Assembly: GCA_902545405.1 (NCBI GenBank)
Contig: CACCFT010000004.1
Location: 1 to 64,000, forward strand
Reading direction: 5' to 3'
Length of the DNA: 64,000 nucleotides
Origin: an uncultured Pelagibacteraceae bacterium
Lineage (GTDB): Bacteria; Pseudomonadota; Alphaproteobacteria; Pelagibacterales; Pelagibacteraceae
This document shows positions 1 to 9,496 of the stretch, one piece after another. Every line of letters starts with the position of its first letter. Position 1 is the stretch's first letter. The notes beneath the pieces were generated by a model that saw nothing but the letters and a program-made list of their open reading frames with translations, was not told the DNA's origin and searched no databases. The translations under genes were made by a program, and so were the position numbers.

Positions 1-217
1 CAATTTTTTTTTTTAGTTTCTTTATTAATTTATTGCAGGCTAAGATTTCTTTTGAGGTTAGATCAAAATAATTTTTAACACACCGCTTTGGAATTATAAG
101 TGAATGAAATTTTGATACAGGGTAAGTGTCAGTAGTTGCATAAGCTAGTTCGTTTTCAAAAAGATATTCCTTTTTCTTTGTAAAACAGAATATGCAAGGG
201 TTATTAGGATTTCTCAT
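1..217 (-). CDS. HIT (histidine triad) family protein, N-terminal part, truncated by window edge
   Basis: Hand translation of minus strand: MRNPNNPCIFCFTKKKEYLFENELAYATTDTYPVSKFHSLIIPKRCVKNYFDLTSKEILACNKL...; CIFC plus SKFHSLIIPKR is typical of HIT proteins; ATGA overlap with the pabC-like stop. Confidence 0.75.
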   Translation of the reverse strand, partial: MRNPNNPCIFCFTKKKEYLFENELAYATTDTYPVSKFHSLIIPKRCVKNYFDLTSKEILACNKLIKKLKKKI

Positions 218-990
218 AAATAATTACTCAATTTTTTTTGTTTTAGTATTTTAGTTTGATATTTGCTTACAAAAGTTTCATAGGATTTATATTTTTTTCT
301 ATTCCAGTTTTTCTCTTTTATAGATGAAACAGTAGAAACTCCCTTTCCAGATCCGATTAGAAGAATCTCCTCGTATTGATTTAATTTATTTATATTAATA
401 TTGGTTTTTTTTATCTTAAATTGCTTTTCAAAAAACTTTAGATTAACTCCTCGATAAAATTTTCTTATAGGTGAATAGTATTTATTATCTTTTATAAAAA
501 TAATATTTGAAGTTCCTGTTTCTAAAATTTTTCCATTTGAGCAAAGAGCAATATCAGATTTTGTGTTATCCATTTTAGATAAACTTTTTAAAATAAATTT
601 ATACTTCAGATTTTTATGCTCAGGCTTAATTCTATTGTAATTGACTAACTTTAACTGAAGATTTTTTTTAATTTTTAATTTATCTCTCAAAGAAATAGAA
701 ATTAAACTTTTGGTAACAGCAATTCTCAATAAATGATTATAATTTTTTTGTTTATTTAAATTCGATTTAATTATTTTAAATATATTTCTTTTTAAATTTC
801 GATCATAAATTTTATAATTTTTAGTAGACTTAATAAGATTTGTTATGTGTTCTTTAAAAAATAAAATCTTTTGAGGCTTTCCATAGATCCACATAGTTGT
901 GAAAACCCCATGGGCATTCCATAGATCTTTAAATTCTTTTTCTTTAAGATCTTTTCGACTGTAAGATTTTTTTAATAAGAATTTTACCAT
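214..990 (-). CDS. pabC: Class IV aminotransferase, 4-amino-4-deoxychorismate lyase-like (PabC)
   Basis: ORF; NAHGVFTT, ILETGTSNIIF motifs; adjacent to pabA and pabB. Confidence 0.7.
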   Translation of the reverse strand: MVKFLLKKSYSRKDLKEKEFKDLWNAHGVFTTMWIYGKPQKILFFKEHITNLIKSTKNYKIYDRNLKRNIFKIIKSNLNKQKNYNHLLRIAVTKSLISISLRDKLKIKKNLQLKLVNYNRIKPEHKNLKYKFILKSLSKMDNTKSDIALCSNGKILETGTSNIIFIKDNKYYSPIRKFYRGVNLKFFEKQFKIKKTNININKLNQYEEILLIGSGKGVSTVSSIKEKNWNRKKYKSYETFVSKYQTKILKQKKLSNYL

Positions 991-1510
991 TTGTTGTTAA
1001 AAAAGATTCTGGATGAAATTGAAAACCATATACATCATCTCTTTTGTTTTCGAAAGCCATAGCAATATTAGTTTTAGCGCATCTCATAGTAATATCAAAA
1101 TTTTCTTTAATAAATGGCTCTTGAAGCTTAAGTGAATGATATCTTCCAACTTTAAATTTAGAATTCTTTCTAAAGATGGATTTATTCGAAACAACTTTTA
1201 CTTCAGATTGATAACCATGGAATATTCTCCTTTGTTGAATAATTTTGGCATTTTCACAATGTAATATTTGCTGGTACCCTAAGCAAATTCCTATAATTTT
1301 TTTTCTTCCTTTAAATTTATTATAAATTTTTGAAGTATTTGGATAATCTTTGGGTGAACCGGGTCCAGGCGATAATACAATCGTATTAGATTTATTTAAT
1401 AAACTGTTATTTATTTCAAAATAATTTGAACAATAAACTTTATCAAACTGAGAGAATTGATGAACTACATTCCATGTGAATGAATCCTGGTGATCTATTA
1501 TATAAATCAT
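944..1510 (-). CDS. pabA: Glutamine amidotransferase component of aminodeoxychorismate/anthranilate synthase
   Basis: DHQDSFTWNVVHQ, LSPGPGSP, GICLGYQQ, FHPES motifs. Confidence 0.85.
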   Translation of the reverse strand: MIYIIDHQDSFTWNVVHQFSQFDKVYCSNYFEINNSLLNKSNTIVLSPGPGSPKDYPNTSKIYNKFKGRKKIIGICLGYQQILHCENAKIIQQRRIFHGYQSEVKVVSNKSIFRKNSKFKVGRYHSLKLQEPFIKENFDITMRCAKTNIAMAFENKRDDVYGFQFHPESFLTTNGKILIKKILQSKRS

Positions 1511-2721
1511 TTAAATAATTCTAATAATGATTTTGCTTTGATAAAATTTTCATTAAATTCTTTTTTTGCTGCACTATCTAATACAACACCAGATGCTGCA
1601 GATATTTCAGATGTATTTTTATAATTTAGTATAGATCTTATAATTATGTTAAATCTCATATCTTTATTAAATTTTATATAGCCAAAACTACCTGTAAAAA
1701 TATTTCTATTCTCTTTTTCTTGTTGATTTAATAATTCCAAAGTTCGTACTTTTGGACAGCCTATAACTGACCCCCCAGGCATCATAGATTGGATAATATT
1801 TTTTATAGTCATACCTTTTAATAGGCTTCCAGATATGGTTGTAACATAATGAAATAAGTGTCTGTATTCCTCAACATACTTTTCTTTATCAATTTTTACT
1901 GTTCCTGGAATACAAACTCTGGATAAATCACTTCTTTCCATATCAACAATCATATTATGTTCTTTAGTCTCTTTAATGTTATTTCTAAAAAACTTTAAGG
2001 CACTGGATCTGTTAGATTTTTTACTTTTTCTTAATGTGCCAGCAATAGGCTTGGTAATGATTTTGCTACCTTTTTTTAATAATAAAGTTTCAGGTGAGCA
2101 GCTTACAATAGAATAATTTTTATCTCTTATCATAAAAGATTCTGGTGAAGCATTTGACTTCATTAATCTCCAGAAAAAATTAATTGGATTTATTGAAGAT
2201 TTATTACGATATTTTGTACAAATTTTTATTTGATATGTTTCTCCTTGTCTTATTTTTTTTGAAAAAATATCAAATATTTTTTTGTATTTTTGATATTTAA
2301 TATTTAATTTAAAAGGTGATAAAATTTTAGTTGGTTTAAAATAATTATTAAATTCGTGCTTTTTTTTATTTGAAAATATTGAAATATTATCTCTAATTTT
2401 AATAATTGTTTCTGGTTTGTAAAAAACTCCTTTATAAAAACTATTTTTAGACTGTTTGCTAATTTTAATACCAAGTAAATAATTTAAAATTTCATATCCA
2501 AAAAAACCAACATATTGATCAGTTTCTTTTTTATATTTCATTCTTTCAAAAGAATTTAAAAATTTATGTATATTTTTTTTTGTTAAATTAATTTTTTTAG
2601 AAAAATCTGTATAAATGTCATAACCATTATCAACTTTGTAGATTATCAGTGGCTTATCCGACTGATAAAGTTTTTCTAAATACGGGTTAAATTTAAGTTT
2701 ATGCGATTTGCGGTCTTTCAA
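1507..2721 (-). CDS. pabB: Aminodeoxychorismate/anthranilate synthase component I
   Basis: ITKPIAGTLRKSK, MIVDMERSDLSRV, MMPGGSVIGCPK, TGSFGYI motifs of chorismate-binding enzymes. Confidence 0.85.
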   Translation of the reverse strand: MKDRKSHKLKFNPYLEKLYQSDKPLIIYKVDNGYDIYTDFSKKINLTKKNIHKFLNSFERMKYKKETDQYVGFFGYEILNYLLGIKISKQSKNSFYKGVFYKPETIIKIRDNISIFSNKKKHEFNNYFKPTKILSPFKLNIKYQKYKKIFDIFSKKIRQGETYQIKICTKYRNKSSINPINFFWRLMKSNASPESFMIRDKNYSIVSCSPETLLLKKGSKIITKPIAGTLRKSKKSNRSSALKFFRNNIKETKEHNMIVDMERSDLSRVCIPGTVKIDKEKYVEEYRHLFHYVTTISGSLLKGMTIKNIIQSMMPGGSVIGCPKVRTLELLNQQEKENRNIFTGSFGYIKFNKDMRFNIIIRSILNYKNTSEISAASGVVLDSAAKKEFNENFIKAKSLLELFK

Positions 2722-3919
2722 TTGGCTTCTCTTTTATAGGTAAATGTATCAAACCAGCAAAAATAGATAATGCGATAGATATGTACCAAGCATAATCAAA
2801 ATTGCCGTTAAGTTCGTAGAAAACTCCACTCAAATAAGCTCCTAAAAAAGATCCAATTTGATGACTTACAAAAACAATTCCATATAATAATCCGATATAC
2901 TTAGTTCCAAATACCTTGCCTATTATTCCATTTGTTGGTGGAACTGTTGATAGCCACAACATTCCAAATGTTATTCCAAAGATTACTGAATTAAAAACAC
3001 TTGGTGGTAGGAATATGAAATAAATAATTGATACTCCTCTTAGTAGATAAATTGCACTTAATAAAATTTTTTGACTGTATCTAGTTGCAAGATATCCACT
3101 TGTAATTGTTCCAACCATATTAAAAAGTCCAATTAACGCCAAAACCATTGCTGCACACCAATCTGGTAATCCTTTATCAATCATGTAAGTGGGTATATGA
3201 GTTGCGACCAAAGCAATGTGCCAACCGCATACAAAGAAACCTAAAGTAAGATAGATGTAACTTTTATTTGAAAAAGCCTCTTTTAAAGCTTCTCTAGCTG
3301 TTTGATTGTTATTTTGATTTGTACCGACAGGTATTTTTGGTGTTGAAACAAATAATGCTACTATTAATCCTAGACCTAAAAAGAAACAGAAAAATAACAT
3401 TGTATTTTCCCACCCATGTTCAACAAGTGAATATCTTGTGATTAGTGGTGATATAAAATATCCAAAAGATCCTGCTGATGTTACTATGCCTGTTGCTATT
3501 GTTCTGCTTGATACTGGAAAATGTTTTGCAACAACTGAAACAGGTATACTGATTGCTGTGGATCCCAGTCCAACTCCAACTAATATTCCAATTGTTATAG
3601 TAAAATAATAACCAGTATTAAAACCTGAATAAAACAATAAAATTGCTAACAAATAAAAAACAAATCCAATAAAAATTGCAATATTGCCACCATACTTGTC
3701 CGTAATAATTCCAAACATAGGACTGAAAACACCCCACAATAAGAGCTGTAATCCCATTGTAAAACCGAACTGTGTTATGGTGATATCTAAATCAGTTGCA
3801 AAATCAAAATAAAACATTCCAAAAGTTTGTCTTATTCCTAATGCAATAATAACAACAACAGATGCAGCTATTACAGTAACTAATGCTTTTTTTGTTGGAA
3901 AAAATTTGGTGTCATTCAT
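2699..3919 (-). CDS. MFS transporter
   Basis: 12-TM-like hydrophobic ORF with MFS-type loops (FGIITDKYGGN). Confidence 0.8.
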   Translation of the reverse strand: MNDTKFFPTKKALVTVIAASVVVIIALGIRQTFGMFYFDFATDLDITITQFGFTMGLQLLLWGVFSPMFGIITDKYGGNIAIFIGFVFYLLAILLFYSGFNTGYYFTITIGILVGVGLGSTAISIPVSVVAKHFPVSSRTIATGIVTSAGSFGYFISPLITRYSLVEHGWENTMLFFCFFLGLGLIVALFVSTPKIPVGTNQNNNQTAREALKEAFSNKSYIYLTLGFFVCGWHIALVATHIPTYMIDKGLPDWCAAMVLALIGLFNMVGTITSGYLATRYSQKILLSAIYLLRGVSIIYFIFLPPSVFNSVIFGITFGMLWLSTVPPTNGIIGKVFGTKYIGLLYGIVFVSHQIGSFLGAYLSGVFYELNGNFDYAWYISIALSIFAGLIHLPIKEKPIERPQIA

Positions 3920-5094
3920 CTTATAGATTTAATAGCCTGTTTAATGTCAGCAATCAAATCATTTGGGTCTTCTAAACCAATATGTAATCTTATAATATGT
4001 TCGTTATTACTCAGCTTTGTGTAGCTCCTGTTGCCCAGTGCCAATTTGTCTTGATATAAAGCAAGACTTTCAAATCCTCCCCAACTGTAACCATGGGCAA
4101 ATAATTTTAATTTATTCAAAAATTTTATTACAGAGTTTTTATTTTTAGAAATAATTTTTACACCCATTAACCCAGATGATCCTGAATAATACTTTTTCCA
4201 CATTTTGTATTGTTTAATATTTTTTTTAATTGGGTAAAAAACCTCTTTAACTTTTTTTTGTTTGCTTAAAAAATTAGCTACCTTGATGGTATTTTCTTGA
4301 TGTTTGTCTAACCTAATATCCAACGTTCTTAGTCCTCTCATAATTAAGTAGGCATCATCAGGGCTTAGTCTTAAACCAACTGCTTTTTGACTTAATTCCA
4401 CTTGCTTAAAAAGTCTTTTTTTAATAGCTAAACTGCCACCCATGACATCTGAATGACCAGAGTAATATTTTGTCGCTGAAACTATAGACATATCAAAACC
4501 TAAGTCTAAAGGCTTGATTAAATAAGGTGTTCCCCAAGTGTTATCAATAGCTGTGTAAATATTCTTATTCTTGGCAAAAGATAATATTTTTTTTAAATCT
4601 TGAAATTCAAATGTGTTACTTCCTGGGTTTTCAACAAAAATAAGTTTTGTCTTATTTGTAATTTTTTTTTTTAGATCATCCAAGTTTTTTGGATCATAAA
4701 AAACTGCTTTAATATTAAATTTTTTTAAATAGTCTTCGGTTAAAAATCTTGTGGGAGAGTAGACTGAGTCCGTTATAATTATTTCATCACCAGGTCTTAC
4801 AACACTAATCACTCCAAGAAAAACTGCACCAAATCCTGTTGGTGTTAAATAAACTTGATAAGCATTTTCAATTTTTCTTAATAGTTCTTGTAGTGCAAAA
4901 GTTGTTGATGTTCCTTTTCTACCATAATCAAAATTTTTGCTTAAGGGATTTTTTTTATAATTACTTTGTGTTTTCTTTATATCTTGAAGAGTTTTAAATA
5001 TTATTGTTGAAGCTCTTACTACTGGCGGATTAACTGACTGATTTTGATAATCTTTTCCTACTTGTTTTAAAAAAGTTTTAACTGAATTAACCAT
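3916..5094 (-). CDS. metC: Trans-sulfuration PLP enzyme, cystathionine beta-lyase-like
   Basis: SATKYYSGHSDVMGG PLP-lysine motif; Cys/Met metabolism PLP family. Confidence 0.8.
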   Translation of the reverse strand: MVNSVKTFLKQVGKDYQNQSVNPPVVRASTIIFKTLQDIKKTQSNYKKNPLSKNFDYGRKGTSTTFALQELLRKIENAYQVYLTPTGFGAVFLGVISVVRPGDEIIITDSVYSPTRFLTEDYLKKFNIKAVFYDPKNLDDLKKKITNKTKLIFVENPGSNTFEFQDLKKILSFAKNKNIYTAIDNTWGTPYLIKPLDLGFDMSIVSATKYYSGHSDVMGGSLAIKKRLFKQVELSQKAVGLRLSPDDAYLIMRGLRTLDIRLDKHQENTIKVANFLSKQKKVKEVFYPIKKNIKQYKMWKKYYSGSSGLMGVKIISKNKNSVIKFLNKLKLFAHGYSWGGFESLALYQDKLALGNRSYTKLSNNEHIIRLHIGLEDPNDLIADIKQAIKSIR

Positions 5095-5169
5095 AAAAAA
5101 ATTGATTAGTTATATTGACAATGCTATATCCCTCAAATAAGTCAATAAAATTGTAAAACTAAGGAGATT

Positions 5170-5253
5170 ATGGGATACCCTAAAAAGCATAGAGGCCGAA
5201 GAAAAATGGGCTCTAAAAAAAGAAGAGCAAGAAAAAAGAATAAGAAAAAGTAA
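5170..5253 (+). CDS. 27-aa highly basic mini-protein, bTHX / AURKAIP1-COX24-like small ribosomal protein candidate
   Basis: Not in ORF track. ATG 5170 preceded by AAGGAGA SD; MGYPKKHRGRRKMGSKKRRARKKNKKK (16 of 27 residues K/R). Confidence 0.65.
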   Translation: MGYPKKHRGRRKMGSKKRRARKKNKKK

Positions 5254-5259
5254 AATTAA

Positions 5260-6378
5260 TTATTCTTTAATCCAACCACCACCAAGAACTTTGTGACCAT
5301 ATTGGTCTTTTTTATAAAAGACACATGCTTGTCCAGGTGAAATACCATCTTCAGAATTATCTAAATTTACCTCAGCATCATTCTCGTTTATAAAATTTAC
5401 ATTGGCGCTTAATAACTTTCCTGTAGACCTAACTTTGACTAATATATTTTCATTTAATTCGTTTTTATCGGATAATAGATTAATATTTTTTAAATTAATT
5501 TTTTTTTTACCTAGATGTTCTCTACCTCCAACAATTATCTCATTATTTTCTGCATCAATTTTAATTACATATAATGCCTCTTTGTCAGATACTTTAATTC
5601 CTTTTCTTTGACCAATAGTAAAATTTATAATTCCATCATGAACGCCTATTACTTCACCATTTAGATTTTTAATATTACCTTTTTTTAAGGAATCTGGCTT
5701 AAACTTTTTTATTACTGATGAATAGTCTCCGTTAGGAACAAAACATATATCTTGACTATCTGGCTTATCTGCAACATTTAAATTTAGTTTTTTAGCAATT
5801 TCTCTAGTTTCATTTTTTAACATTCCACCTAATGGAAATCGTAAATAATTTAATTGCTCTCTTGTAGTATTAAATAGAAAATAACTTTGATCTCTATTTT
5901 CATCTACTGCTCTATACATATTATTTTTTTCATTTATTGTTATATTTTTTACATAATGACCTGTGATCAAAGCATCAGCATTTAAATCTTTAGCAACTTC
6001 ATACAAATCTTTAAATTTGACAGTTTGATTACACTGTACGCATGGTATTGGAGTTTCTCCTTTTAAGTAACTTTCTACAAAATTATCAATAACACCTTGC
6101 TTAAATTTATCTTGGTAATAAAGAATTTTATGATCAATATCTAATTTATGAGCAACTCTTTTAGCATCTATAACATCTTGGCCTGAGCAACATACTTTTG
6201 ATTTAACAACTTCTTTACTATCGTTGTATAGTTTTAACGTTATGCCAGTAACATTATATCCTTGCATTTTCATCAAACCTGCAACTGTAGATGAGTCTAC
6301 ACCACCAGACATAGCTACAATTACTTTTGTATCAGACGGTTTCTTATCTAATCCAATTGAGTTTAACTCTAAATTCAT
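5260..6378 (-). CDS. mnmA: tRNA 2-thiouridine(34) synthase MnmA
   Basis: [37 protein letters not shown] motifs. Confidence 0.95.
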   Translation of the reverse strand: MNLELNSIGLDKKPSDTKVIVAMSGGVDSSTVAGLMKMQGYNVTGITLKLYNDSKEVVKSKVCCSGQDVIDAKRVAHKLDIDHKILYYQDKFKQGVIDNFVESYLKGETPIPCVQCNQTVKFKDLYEVAKDLNADALITGHYVKNITINEKNNMYRAVDENRDQSYFLFNTTREQLNYLRFPLGGMLKNETREIAKKLNLNVADKPDSQDICFVPNGDYSSVIKKFKPDSLKKGNIKNLNGEVIGVHDGIINFTIGQRKGIKVSDKEALYVIKIDAENNEIIVGGREHLGKKKINLKNINLLSDKNELNENILVKVRSTGKLLSANVNFINENDAEVNLDNSEDGISPGQACVFYKKDQYGHKVLGGGWIKE

Positions 6379-6419
6379 GTGGTGGTATTTATACTCATTT
6401 CTATTATAAGTAAAATCAA

Positions 6420-6587
6420 ATGATTTTAGATTTTGAACCAGGTGATAAAGTTATAAATCCTAATAATAAAGATTGGGGAATAGGACAAGTACAGTCAATT
6501 ATTAAAGAAAAAGTAACTGTGAATTTCGAAAATGTAGGAAAAAAAGTTATCAATGCTAAAAATATCGAATTAGAAAAGTTAGAATAA
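6420..6587 (+). CDS. DUF3553 family small protein
   Basis: Not in ORF track. [55 protein letters not shown]; ends directly before the next ATG. Confidence 0.75.
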   Translation: MILDFEPGDKVINPNNKDWGIGQVQSIIKEKVTVNFENVGKKVINAKNIELEKLE

Positions 6588-7358
6588 ATGAAACAAATCG
6601 AAATAAAGGCAGCTATTGAAAAATTGATTGACACTTTTTTATACGCAGGAAAAGTTTCAATAGAATTAAGAGAAAAAGGATTAAAAAAAGAAATTAAGGA
6701 AGATAACACACCTGTTAGCAATGGTGATCTTGAAGTTAATAGAATTTTAACTGAAAAAATAATTGACTTAACTCCTCAAATACCGATTGTATCAGAAGAA
6801 ACTAGTCATAATAAATCCAAGAAAGATTTAAAAAATTTTTGGCTAATAGATCCAATTGATGGTACTTATGATTATATTAATGATCTTGACGAATTTACTC
6901 TAAATGCTGGTTTAATAATTAACAATCGAGCAGTAGCAGGTATAATATATGCACCCGCTAAAAATAGATTATTTTATTCTTATGATAAAGGTTGTTCATT
7001 TGAAATAATTAATGGTAAACATGTAAAATTAGACTGTTCAAAAATTTCAAATAATAAACTTAAATTTGTATCTTATTCAAATAAACTAAAACCTGAAATT
7101 AACAAAATATATCAAACAATGAATGTTAGTGAATTTAAAAGGATGAAAAGTTCTTTAAAATTTTGTGTAATAGCTTCAAATGAATACGACGGATATGTTG
7201 CAGAGCCTAGAGCATGTGAATGGGATATAGCAGCTGGGCATGCTATTCTTGAAAATGCAGGAGGTATAGTTGCAGATTTTGAGGGAAATGAAATACTTTA
7301 CGGAAAAGAAAATTTTAAAAATCCTAGTATAATTTTGAAAAGAAATAAAAATATATAA
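6588..7358 (+). CDS. cysQ: Inositol monophosphatase family / 3'(2'),5'-bisphosphate nucleotidase CysQ-like
   Basis: FWLIDPIDGTYDYIN and EWDIAAGHAILENAGG motifs. Confidence 0.8.
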   Translation: MKQIEIKAAIEKLIDTFLYAGKVSIELREKGLKKEIKEDNTPVSNGDLEVNRILTEKIIDLTPQIPIVSEETSHNKSKKDLKNFWLIDPIDGTYDYINDLDEFTLNAGLIINNRAVAGIIYAPAKNRLFYSYDKGCSFEIINGKHVKLDCSKISNNKLKFVSYSNKLKPEINKIYQTMNVSEFKRMKSSLKFCVIASNEYDGYVAEPRACEWDIAAGHAILENAGGIVADFEGNEILYGKENFKNPSIILKRNKNI

Positions 7359-7507
7359 TGAGTGAGCAATTAAGAATAATATTAATAATAATAGTTTCTG
7401 TATCAATTTTTGGATTGATAGTATTTGTGATGGTAAAAAACTATATCAAAAGCAAAATTCAGTATTATTTAGAGGAAAAGAATAAAAAGTCTAAAGAAGA
7501 TTTATAA
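7358..7507 (+). CDS. 49-aa single-TM small protein
   Basis: Not in ORF track. TAATG overlap with upstream gene; MSEQLRIILIIIVSVSIFGLIVFVMVKNYIKSKIQYYLEEKNKKSKEDL. Confidence 0.5.
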   Translation: MSEQLRIILIIIVSVSIFGLIVFVMVKNYIKSKIQYYLEEKNKKSKEDL

Positions 7508-8054
7508 TTTTCAAATATTCCTCTTTATCTAATTCCATTACTCTTCTGGAAACTTCAAAATCAAATCCAGATCTTGCTAATATACCAATATCTTTTTTAT
7601 AGAATAAAGGTCTATTATCTTCAGTTCTTGAAGGACCAATTCTTTTTTTTTTACAAACTTTTATGGCTGAAAAAAAATCTTGATCTTCATTATTTTCATT
7701 AATTTGTTCAATTGTATTTTTAATATATTTTTCTCCAACTCCTTTACTTATTAAATAATTTCTAATCTTATTTATTGATGAACCTCTTTGGATTAGACTT
7801 TTTGCTTTTGTTTCTGAATAAAATTTATCATTTATAAATTTAGATTTTTCTAAATCTTCAGCTACAATCTCGATTAGATCTGAAATATTGCTTCTTTTAA
7901 CGTTATCAACTTTAGATCTTAAATATTTCTTTAAAAGATATGTTTTTAGCTGTTGTTTTGATGGTGCAAATTTTTCTACATAATTAAGTGCAAAGTTGCG
8001 CATTTCATCAATTGTCGCTTCTAAGTTTTTTTTTTTATTTTTTATAGGAATCAT
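7491..8054 (-). CDS. recX: RecX-like regulatory protein
   Basis: Three-helix repeat pattern (LKKYLRSKV.., LIQRGSSINKIRNYLISKGV); internal ATG at 8054 preferred over 8093. Confidence 0.7.
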   Translation of the reverse strand: MIPIKNKKKNLEATIDEMRNFALNYVEKFAPSKQQLKTYLLKKYLRSKVDNVKRSNISDLIEIVAEDLEKSKFINDKFYSETKAKSLIQRGSSINKIRNYLISKGVGEKYIKNTIEQINENNEDQDFFSAIKVCKKKRIGPSRTEDNRPLFYKKDIGILARSGFDFEVSRRVMELDKEEYLKIINLL

Positions 8055-8081
8055 TATTGCATTTAATATAATATAACCCTG

Positions 8082-8555
8082 ATGATTGAACAAATATCTG
8101 CATTTTTTACAGTAGAAATGATCTATATGTGGTTGAATATAGGTGTAATACCTTTTTGGTTAATGCTTATTATTTTTCCACAAACTAAAATTTGTGGTTT
8201 ATTTGTTACATCAATAATTCCAACATTTATTTTGGCAAGTGTTTATGTTTATCTATTATATTTATTCTTTTTTGCAGGATATGATTTTGATAAAAACTTT
8301 ATTTTATATTTAAGTTTTTATGATCTTGCTGAGCTTTTTGAGAATAATGAGTTTTTAATTTTATTTTGGACGCACTTCTTAGCTATAAATTTGTTTTGTG
8401 GATCTTGGATTGTTAGAGATAGCCAGAGGTTTTACATGTCAAAAATTCTAGTCTTTTTTCCTTTAATAATCACATATTTTATTGGTCCTTTAGGATTATT
8501 TATATACTGGGTGATAAGAATTTTTTTCGCAAAGAGAATAAGTTTATTTGATTAA
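8082..8555 (+). CDS. ABA4-like (DUF4281) membrane protein
   Basis: Multi-TM ORF with P..W..L...P pattern and FSFYDLAELFEN / WTHFLAINLFCGSWIVRDSQR region. Confidence 0.65.
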   Translation: MIEQISAFFTVEMIYMWLNIGVIPFWLMLIIFPQTKICGLFVTSIIPTFILASVYVYLLYLFFFAGYDFDKNFILYLSFYDLAELFENNEFLILFWTHFLAINLFCGSWIVRDSQRFYMSKILVFFPLIITYFIGPLGLFIYWVIRIFFAKRISLFD

Positions 8556-8558
8556 TTT

Positions 8559-8945
8559 TTATTTCTCTACTTTAAAGCCACTGCTCTTCATTTGAGAAAA
8601 GCCACCATCTATATGTGAAATTTTTTCAAACCCCATATCTTTCAATGATTTTGTGGCTAGTGCAGATCTTAGTCCACCTGCACAAAATAAAACCATTTCT
8701 TTGTTCATATCTATCTTGCCTTCTTTAAAGTAAGGACTATCTGGATCCATCCAAAACTCTAACATTCCTCTAGGAATGTGATGAGAATTTTCTATTCTTC
8801 CCATTTTCTCAAGTTCTCGAATATCTCTTATATCAATTAAATTGCATTTATCACTGTTTACCATCTCTAATGCTTCCGCAGGGGAAAGTGTCTTGATTTC
8901 TGTCAAAGCTTCTGCGACTAATGTTTGTGCTGATTTAATGCTCAT
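8559..8945 (-). CDS. Rhodanese-like domain protein
   Basis: LIDIRDIRE and FCAGGLRSALA active-site loop. Confidence 0.85.
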   Translation of the reverse strand: MSIKSAQTLVAEALTEIKTLSPAEALEMVNSDKCNLIDIRDIRELEKMGRIENSHHIPRGMLEFWMDPDSPYFKEGKIDMNKEMVLFCAGGLRSALATKSLKDMGFEKISHIDGGFSQMKSSGFKVEK

Positions 8946-8988
8946 AAAGGTTTAATACATCATTATAAATTTTAATCTACGAAAAAAT

Positions 8989-9438
8989 ATGCCAAATAAA
9001 GCTCCTAATTTTAAAATCCCATCAACCAATTCAAAACTTTTAGAGCTAAAGAAAATCAAAAGTAAATATAAAGTTTTATATTTCTATCCAAAAGATAATA
9101 CACCAGGCTGCACAGTTGAAACAAAAGACTTCAATTCTCTACTTTCACAATTTAAAAAATTAGACTGTGAAGTTATTGGTATTTCTAAAGATAGTATGGA
9201 AAGTCATGAAAAATTTAGAGATAAATTTAAAATTAAGTTTGATTTGGTAGCAGACGTAAAAAAAGAGGCGATTAAAGCATACAAAGTTTGGGGTAAAAAA
9301 AAATTCATGGGTAGAGAATTTATGGGATTAATAAGAAGTACATTTTTATTAAAAGATGACAAAATTATTAAAGAGTGGCGTTCAGTAAAAGTTAAAGACC
9401 ACGCAAAAGAAGTGTTAGAATTTTTAAAAACAGTTTAA
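8989..9438 (+). CDS. bcp: Peroxiredoxin Bcp/PrxQ-like
   Basis: YFYPKDNTPGCTVETKDF motif. Confidence 0.85.
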   Translation: MPNKAPNFKIPSTNSKLLELKKIKSKYKVLYFYPKDNTPGCTVETKDFNSLLSQFKKLDCEVIGISKDSMESHEKFRDKFKIKFDLVADVKKEAIKAYKVWGKKKFMGREFMGLIRSTFLLKDDKIIKEWRSVKVKDHAKEVLEFLKTV

Positions 9439-9440
9439 TA

Positions 9441-9469
9441 AAAAAAGGCCCCATTTACGGGGCCTTTTT
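9441..9469. terminator. Bidirectional intrinsic terminator between convergent bcp and amtB
   Basis: AAAAAAGGCCCCatttacGGGGCCTTTTT, perfect stem with A/T tracts on both sides. Confidence 0.9.
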
Positions 9470-9496
9470 AGTTTAACTTAAGGGAGGGAGTTAAAT

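Noticed and set aside
5402-6721. Short ORFs 5402-5611, 6224-6409 (+) and 6416-6721 (-)
   Set aside because: Antisense shadows of mnmA and of the DUF3553/cysQ genes.
8054-8093. Overlap of recX and the divergent ABA4-like gene
   Set aside because: Disappears when the internal recX ATG at 8054 is used.
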